NCBI RefSeq assembly: GCF_030506305.1
Contig: NZ_CP119421.1
Span: 1,294,354-1,358,353, forward strand
Source of the DNA: Porifericola rhodea
Lineage (GTDB): Bacteria > Bacteroidota > Bacteroidia > Cytophagales > Cyclobacteriaceae
Reading direction: 5' to 3'
Length of the DNA stretch: 64,000 nt
Position numbers and translations under genes: made by a program. Position 1 is the stretch's first letter; every line of letters starts with the position of its first letter. Below, in pieces: positions 58,719 through 64,000 of this stretch. Below the pieces are notes generated by a model. The model searched no databases, was not told the DNA's origin, and was given only the letters and a program-made list of their open reading frames with translations.

Positions 58719-61187
58719 TTACTCATCCTTCAGTGCATCCACCGGATTGGCCACCGCCGTTTTGATGGTCTGGTAGCTAATGGTAAAAGTAGCGATGAAC
58801 ATAACCAGCAGAATCGCAATTCCGAAGAGCCACCAACTCATTTCTGTACGATAGGCAAAGTTTTCCAGCCAACTAGCCATGCCCCAATAGGTAAGAGGAA
58901 TGGCTAAGCCGCTAGCTAAAACTAATAGCAAAAAATACCCTCTTGTAAGCATACCCAAAATATGAGACAGACTGGCTCCCAATACTTTACGAATACCAAT
59001 CTCCTTTTCTTTCTGCTTAGCTACCAGAAGCGCCAGCCCATAAGACCCAAGGCAAGAGACAAAAATAGCCAGTAGAGCAAAGATAGCGATAATATCGCCC
59101 AGGCGTTCTTCAGAAAGATAGGCCTGCGCCAGTTGGTCGTCTAAAAAATGGTATTCAAAAGCTTTATGCGGGAAGAAGTTTTTCCACTCTTCCGCTATCA
59201 TATCAATGGTTTCCCCTAGTTCACTTCCTTCTATTTTAACAGAAAAGGTGTTAAAGAGCGGTACTGATACGCCCATAATCAGTGAGCTTACCGGATTGTG
59301 CAATGATGTGTAATGAAAATCATTGACTACTCCTATTACGTAACCTTCCTTACCTTCCAATTCTATTCTTTTGCCTAATGCTTCTTCAGCACTGCCCCAT
59401 CCAAAATTTTTAACAGCGGCTTCGTTAACTATAAAAGACTCTAAATGATCTGCACCCGCAGCTATATCAAAATCACGTCCGGCAACAATTTCAAGTCCGT
59501 AGGTTTCGCTAAAATCATAATCTACAGACATAGTGGGCACAAACAAACGGCCTTCTGTACTTACACCTTCTGGCTCAACCCTGCGAGCGACTATACTTAA
59601 GCCGGGAGCACCTGATGATAAGGTAACCGACTGTACACCAACATTGGTAAGCAAACGTTCTTCAAAGGTGTTCATCTTCTGGCGCATATCGGCACTGCCT
59701 GCACCAAAAACGTTATTCATATTTTCGCTATAAAGCGGAATGGTAATGATTGCCTCCTGATCAAAGCCCAGCGACTGGCTTTGGAGAAAGCGGAGCTGTT
59801 GAAAAATAATTACCGTACCCGCAATAAGCATAATAGACATGGTAAACTGAATAAACACCAATACCTGCCGAAGCGAGAAACGCTGAATCTTATGGTTTAG
59901 GGGAGATTTATTCTTTAATACCCTGGCCAGATTAATATGAGTGGTGTAGAAAGCGGGATATGACCCACCCAAAAGTCCGCTCAACAAAAAAACACCTAAA
60001 AAGGCCAGCAGAACCGGACCTTCTGTAAGCTGCTGAACAACAAAATTTTTCTGAGTAAGGCTATTAAACTCAGGGAGCACACTACTAACAATGAGGACTG
60101 ATAGTAGGAGGCTTAAAAAGCTAATAAGTAAAGACTCTCCTAAGAATTGCAAGAGCAGCTGAGGTTTGTTAGCTCCCAATACCTTGCGCACGCCTACTTC
60201 TTTACCTCTTCTGAGAGACTGTGCGGTAGATAGGTTTATAAAATTAAAGCAGGCAATCAGAAGGGTGACTAACGCCACTGCTGCAAATGTATAGATATAC
60301 GCCATATCACTGGTAGGCCCGGGATTTAACTCCACATCTGGATTTAAGTAGATGTCCTGGATAGGCTGAAGTGTAAAAGACTGACCTAAGCGAAGTGCTT
60401 CTGGTGCATGAGTATTTAGTAGGCGCTCCATTCCCTTGTTGGCTTCTTCTACCGAAGCTTTTTCTTCTAACAGCACATAAGAATGTGAATGTGAAATAAC
60501 CCAGTTCTGCGCCAGGTTATTTCTCATATCATCTCTACGCTCCTTGTCTGCCAGGGCAAACATATCATTGTAAGGGAGCAGCACCTTAAAACTGAAATGC
60601 GACGTCTCAGGAAAGTTCTTTACCACTCCTACTACCTGATAAGGGTGCTCTCCTTCCAGCATCAGCGTTCTCCCCAAAACATCTCTTTGTTGCCAATATT
60701 CGCCAAAATATTTTGCTGCCAGCTCTTCTGAGAGTATCAGACGTTGGGCGCCAGACAGGTTCTCGTGTTTCTCTCCAGCCAAAAACTCCAACTCAAACAG
60801 CTTAAAGAAAGAGGAGTCTACCATAAACACATCGCTTTCTTCAAAGTCCTGAACACTACTTAGTTTGCTGGCATCAGGGATGCTAACACTGATGTCTCGT
60901 CCATACACGCGTGCGGTAGCCTGCACTCCAGAAAGCTCAGAAGCTACAAGCGGAGCCAGCGGAGGAGGTACACGAGCGTAATCCGAACCATTGTTCGCAT
61001 GATAAACAATGCGATAAAGCTGGCTTCCGTTGGGGTGAAAAGTATCGTAGCTAAGCTCATGCTGAACAAACAAAAAAATAAGCATGCAGCAACTCATACC
61101 TATACTAAGCCCCAACACATTAATAATGGCAAAAACTTTGTGTTTAATTAGGTGGCGATAAGCCACAGTAAGGTAGCTCCAGAACAT
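58719..61187 (-). CDS. FtsX/MacB-type ABC transporter permease
   Basis: An 822-residue permease from the ATG at 61187 (MFWSYLTVAYRH); a TTG nine codons upstream was rejected. It has two halves, each with a MacB periplasmic core and FtsX domain: N-terminal FAIINVLGLSIGMSCCMLIF, middle LRRGKEVGVRKVLGANKPQL, C-terminal KQKEKEIGIRKVLGASLSHI, and the end TISYQTIKTAVANPVDALKD. Eight membrane segments are expected. Such Bacteroidota permeases occur in large numbers and work with a separate ATPase, which is not encoded next to it. The substrate is unknown. Confidence 0.92.
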   Translation of the reverse strand: MFWSYLTVAYRHLIKHKVFAIINVLGLSIGMSCCMLIFLFVQHELSYDTFHPNGSQLYRIVYHANNGSDYARVPPPLAPLVASELSGVQATARVYGRDISVSIPDASKLSSVQDFEESDVFMVDSSFFKLFELEFLAGEKHENLSGAQRLILSEELAAKYFGEYWQQRDVLGRTLMLEGEHPYQVVGVVKNFPETSHFSFKVLLPYNDMFALADKERRDDMRNNLAQNWVISHSHSYVLLEEKASVEEANKGMERLLNTHAPEALRLGQSFTLQPIQDIYLNPDVELNPGPTSDMAYIYTFAAVALVTLLIACFNFINLSTAQSLRRGKEVGVRKVLGANKPQLLLQFLGESLLISFLSLLLSVLIVSSVLPEFNSLTQKNFVVQQLTEGPVLLAFLGVFLLSGLLGGSYPAFYTTHINLARVLKNKSPLNHKIQRFSLRQVLVFIQFTMSIMLIAGTVIIFQQLRFLQSQSLGFDQEAIITIPLYSENMNNVFGAGSADMRQKMNTFEERLLTNVGVQSVTLSSGAPGLSIVARRVEPEGVSTEGRLFVPTMSVDYDFSETYGLEIVAGRDFDIAAGADHLESFIVNEAAVKNFGWGSAEEALGKRIELEGKEGYVIGVVNDFHYTSLHNPVSSLIMGVSVPLFNTFSVKIEGSELGETIDMIAEEWKNFFPHKAFEYHFLDDQLAQAYLSEERLGDIIAIFALLAIFVSCLGSYGLALLVAKQKEKEIGIRKVLGASLSHILGMLTRGYFLLLVLASGLAIPLTYWGMASWLENFAYRTEMSWWLFGIAILLVMFIATFTISYQTIKTAVANPVDALKDE

Positions 61188-61313
61188 ATTGTATGAGTTT
61201 ATTTCAGCATACAAAATGGTGATTTTTAGCTTATCTATTGCTCACCCATTTTGGGGGAAAGTAGCAGGCTTAAAGAGGCAATATCAGCTACTGAGCTAAA
61301 GGAAGGGTAAGAA

Positions 61314-61331
61314 GCAGAGTAAAGACTCTGC
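61314..61331 (-). terminator. possible terminator after the SMP-30-type gene
   Basis: GCAGAGT (61314-61320) pairs with ACTCTGC (61325-61331) with a four-base loop, 18 bases after the SMP-30 gene end. The minus-strand T-rich tail is weak. Confidence 0.35.
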
Positions 61332-61348
61332 CTTAGAATAGCAAGAAC

Positions 61349-62410
61349 TTATAAGGCTTTACCTTTCAGGACAATACGCATCAGGTACATATCCGCAGTG
61401 ATATATAGTACTGACTCATCACTATTGAAGGTACAGTTAGCAGTAGCCTGCCCGGTTTTAAGAGTACCCAAATGATCTCCCTGCGGAGAAAATATCCAGA
61501 CGCCTCCGGGGCCTGTTGCAAAAATGTTTCCACTGCTGTGTACAGCCAGCCCATCAGGTAAGCCAGGGGCCTCAGCAGTTTTGCTGGTAGCATCATAAAA
61601 AACTCTGCCATTTTCTACATCACCATCAGCACTTACATCATAGGCCATCCAGATGGCTCTTTTAGGGTCAGAGTTGGCTACATAGAGTGTAGCACCATCC
61701 GGTGAAAAGCCAATACCATTAGGTCTGCTAAGCTCATCAGTAAGAAGAATGAGCTCATTGTTTTCACTATTATAGCGGTATACCCCCTGAAAATCTAACT
61801 CTTTAGCATCACTGTCTGCTCCACCTGGTAGCCCATAAGGTGGGTCTGTAAAGTATAGCAGGCCATTGCTCAGATATGCCAGATCGTTCGGACTGTTTAG
61901 TCGTTTACCCTCATAAGTTTCTACTATTGTTTCAAACTGCGGAGAAGGCTCTCCTAGAGGGCTCGTCATACGGGCAATACGCCTATCGCCATGCTGGCAT
62001 AGTACCAGCCGCCCCTGATCATCCAGAATTAATCCATTTGAACCAGGCTCCTTCATTTTACCATCTCCGCTAAAGCCAGAAGGTTTCAGGTAAAGCGAGG
62101 CCCCCTCTCCTTCTTTCCATTTAAAAATACTGTTTTGAGGTATATCTGAGTAGAGCAGATAATTTCCCTGCGGCACCCATACCGGCCCTTCAGTCCATTC
62201 GTAGCCTTCTGCGAGTATTTCCAGCTGAGCATCTTTGGGTATAAGCTGGTCTAGCCGGGGAGAAAGCCGCTCTACTGAGCCTGTAGTTTTATAGCTGGTG
62301 TTTTGTGTTTGCGCCTCATCGCTGGCTTCAGTGGATTGTTCTTGTTGAGTAGAAGAGTCACAGGCTGCAAAAAATAGAAGCAGCCCCATTAGGTAAGCGT
62401 GTTTGTACAT
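61349..62410 (-). CDS. SMP-30/gluconolactonase/LRE family lipoprotein
   Basis: A 353-residue lipoprotein (lipobox FFAAC, Cys17) followed by a Ser/Gln/Thr-rich linker. The six-bladed propeller shows YEWTEGPVWVPQGNYLLYSDIPQN with the metal-binding Glu, NSPNDLAYLSNGLLYFTDPPYG with the metal-binding Asn and Asp region, RPNGIGFSPDGATLYVANSD and GLPDGLAVHSSGNIFATGPG. Family members hydrolyse sugar lactones; the substrate here is unknown. It may be co-transcribed with the downstream permease, but the 161-base gap and a hairpin argue for separate units. Confidence 0.92.
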   Translation of the reverse strand: MYKHAYLMGLLLFFAACDSSTQQEQSTEASDEAQTQNTSYKTTGSVERLSPRLDQLIPKDAQLEILAEGYEWTEGPVWVPQGNYLLYSDIPQNSIFKWKEGEGASLYLKPSGFSGDGKMKEPGSNGLILDDQGRLVLCQHGDRRIARMTSPLGEPSPQFETIVETYEGKRLNSPNDLAYLSNGLLYFTDPPYGLPGGADSDAKELDFQGVYRYNSENNELILLTDELSRPNGIGFSPDGATLYVANSDPKRAIWMAYDVSADGDVENGRVFYDATSKTAEAPGLPDGLAVHSSGNIFATGPGGVWIFSPQGDHLGTLKTGQATANCTFNSDESVLYITADMYLMRIVLKGKAL

Positions 62411-62621
62411 TGTTGTATTATATAGTTGGTCTTATAAAGCTACATTATATTCTGCTTCTCTCAAATTGGCAACAGGTGAATATTACCCTTAGCAGATGAT
62501 CCTCAACAAAGATCTCACTCTTTCAGGTTAGGCAGGACCTCTTTTTCATGATTAAGCTCAGAACCATTTACCAGTCAGCAGGTTAAGAAGGCGTATACTT
62601 CTCAATGTAAACCCAAAAGCA

Positions 62622-64000
62622 ATGAAGATATTATTGACAGGAGCTAATGGATATATTGGCATGCGTCTGCTGCCGGTATTGGTCCGCGATGGGCATGAGG
62701 TAATCTGTCTGGTCCGCGATAAGCGTAGAATGAAAGTAGAAAAATCGCTGGAGGAAAATATTACCTACTACGAGGCCGATCTCCTTAAAGAAGATACGCT
62801 GAAGGACCTTCCTAAAGATATAGAAGCCGCTTATTATCTGGTACACTCCATCGGTGCTTCAGCCAATTACGAGAAGCTGGAAGCCCAGGCGGCTCATAAT
62901 TTTGTAAACCACATACAATTTACAAACTGCAAACAGATTGTATACCTCTCTGGTATTGTCAATGATAAAGACCTATCTAAACATTTGCGCTCTCGCAAAA
63001 ATGTAGAGGACATACTCATGAAAAGCAGCATACCTACTACGGTATTGCGTGCCGGAATTATTATTGGTTCGGGTGGTGCTTCTTTTGAGATTATTCGCGA
63101 CCTGGTAGAAAAACTACCTGTTATGATAGCTCCTAAATGGGTAAGCACTAAAAGCCAACCCATAGCGCTCCGTAATGTGTTGCAGTACTTGCATGGAGTG
63201 CTGCTTAAGCAGCAGGCTTACAATAAAGTGTTTGATATTGGCGGGCCAGAAGTGCTTACATACAAGCAGATGCTCTTACAATTTGCTGAGGTTCGTAAGC
63301 TGAGAAGATACATAATTTCTGTACCAGTACTCTCTCCACGTTTATCCTCTTTATGGTTGTATTTTGTTACCAGCACTTCTTTTAAACTTGCCAGAGGTCT
63401 GGTAGACAGCATGAAGAATCAGGTAATAGTGCAGCACAGAGGCATAGATGAGGTAGTAAAAGTAGAGTTATTTACCTATAAACAAGCGGTAGAACGTGCC
63501 TTTGACCGTATTGCACAAAATGAGGTTATATCCAGTTGGAAAGATTCATTCAATAGCTCTAAAATTGATATTAATCTGAGTGAGTATGTAAAGGTGCCTC
63601 AGTACGGTGTATATACTGATATTCGTAAAATACCTTTTAGCAAGCCTAAAGAGCAGGTAATTAACAATATCTGGAGTATAGGCGGCGACCGCGGCTGGTA
63701 CTACCTCGGCTTCTTATGGAAGATCAGAGGGCTTTTAGATCAGATGGTAGGTGGTGTGGGGCTTAGAAGAGGCCGAAGAAGCAGGAATAGCCTGGTACCG
63801 GGAGATGCTCTGGACTTTTGGCGAGTATTGGTGGCTGATAAAGAAGAGGGAAGGCTTTTACTTTACGCAGAAATGAAGCTGCCGGGCGATGCCTGGCTGG
63901 AGTTTGACGTAATAGATGAAGACGGGCAGTGCTATCTGCTACAAACTGCTACCTATCGCCCTCAAGGCCTGGCCGGGCGGCTGTACTGGTGGTCGGTGTA
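62622..64000 (+). CDS. SDR-family NAD(P)-dependent oxidoreductase with DUF2867-like C-domain (runs off window)
   Basis: The frame starts at the ATG at 62622 and is open for 459 codons to the window end. The N-terminal Rossmann domain begins MKILLTGANGYIGMRLLPVL with the GxxGxxG motif, then AAYYLVHSIGASANYEKLEA and TVLRAGIIIGSGGASFEIIR. From about residue 330 the sequence (VKVPQYGVYTDIRKIPF, GDRGWYYLGFLWKIRGLLDQ) matches the DUF2867-type tail found in a subgroup of these SDR proteins. The last visible segment ends YRPQGLAGRLYWWS; a few more residues should follow outside. The substrate is unknown. Confidence 0.88.
   Translation, partial: MKILLTGANGYIGMRLLPVLVRDGHEVICLVRDKRRMKVEKSLEENITYYEADLLKEDTLKDLPKDIEAAYYLVHSIGASANYEKLEAQAAHNFVNHIQFTNCKQIVYLSGIVNDKDLSKHLRSRKNVEDILMKSSIPTTVLRAGIIIGSGGASFEIIRDLVEKLPVMIAPKWVSTKSQPIALRNVLQYLHGVLLKQQAYNKVFDIGGPEVLTYKQMLLQFAEVRKLRRYIISVPVLSPRLSSLWLYFVTSTSFKLARGLVDSMKNQVIVQHRGIDEVVKVELFTYKQAVERAFDRIAQNEVISSWKDSFNSSKIDINLSEYVKVPQYGVYTDIRKIPFSKPKEQVINNIWSIGGDRGWYYLGFLWKIRGLLDQMVGGVGLRRGRRSRNSLVPGDALDFWRVLVADKEEGRLLLYAEMKLPGDAWLEFDVIDEDGQCYLLQTATYRPQGLAGRLYWWSV

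Noticed and set aside
1-64000. tRNA, rRNA, CRISPR array, insertion sequence or prophage
   Set aside because: No cloverleaf-like run, regular spaced repeat, transposase or phage structural gene was recognised by eye on either strand; a dedicated RNA and repeat search would be needed to exclude short ones.

Overview
The window is a stretch of chromosome from a Bacteroidota bacterium, most likely of the Cytophagales. The sequence signs are type IX secretion system (T9SS) parts (PorP/SprF, a PorE-like TPR/OmpA-class N-terminus, PorX), T9SS cargo with both sorting-domain types (a CHU_C/gliding-type C-terminus and a type A C-terminus), an LpxC-FabZ fusion, many short lipoprotein signals, Bacteroidota-style -7 boxes (TAnnTTTG), and several genes whose only credible start is TTG. 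I do not claim a genus. No rRNA, tRNA, CRISPR array, intact insertion sequence or prophage was seen. Nearly all of the window looks like ordinary chromosome, with one clear decayed gene.

Layout. 1-8958: a T9SS-related locus with a truncated PorE-like gene, an M48 membrane protease and PorP/SprF on the minus strand, divergent from a 1783-residue secreted protein with two copies of a propeller-like module. 9008-13946: DUF2062, YaaA, unknown proteins, a secreted T9SS-dependent peptidoglycan amidase, and a compact trio of lipoprotein, thioesterase and LEA2-like protein. 13947-18277: a minus-strand run of glycoside-hydrolase-like lipoprotein, rhodanese, TIGR04282 glycosyltransferase, macro-domain protein and unknown lipoprotein. 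18542-20802: class II aldolase and two unknown membrane proteins. 20766-24333: three membrane-associated glycosyltransferases that look like one glycan or glycolipid pathway. 24686-27082: MutS2. 27136-32863: a lipoprotein and the lipid A operon (HD phosphohydrolase, lpxD, lpxC-fabZ, lpxA, lone ABC ATPase). Divergent from it is porX-tsaE-ald plus a serine hydrolase (33007-37386).

37451-41533: phospholipid genes (psd, cdsA) with glutamate dehydrogenase, DUF2007 and a CPBP protease. 41792-44491: dusB, an EamA transporter, cyclophilin and a tiny CxxC protein. 44564-48388: S9 peptidase and a membrane NfeD/ClpP-class protease. 48449-51832: a four-gene operon with a triple-LysM protein and a TIGR02757 protein. 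52079-54104: small stress- or envelope-type proteins within AT-rich DNA. 54101-58046: xylose catabolism (xylB, xylA and a ROK kinase). 58278-58701: decayed DUF4249-like remnant. 58719-62410: an FtsX/MacB-type permease and an SMP-30-type lipoprotein. 62622 to the end: an SDR/DUF2867-type oxidoreductase running off the window.

The most coherent theme is cell-envelope biogenesis. T9SS structural parts and cargo sit at the left, and the T9SS regulator PorX is divergent from the lipid A operon, whose product type IX cargo is often anchored to. Phospholipid synthesis, glycan synthesis and envelope proteases follow nearby. I did not find a convincing new defence or mobile system. The best candidates for follow-up are the PorE-like/PorP/giant-protein module, the porX/lpx divergent locus, the three-glycosyltransferase cluster and the macro/rhodanese/TIGR04282 operon.
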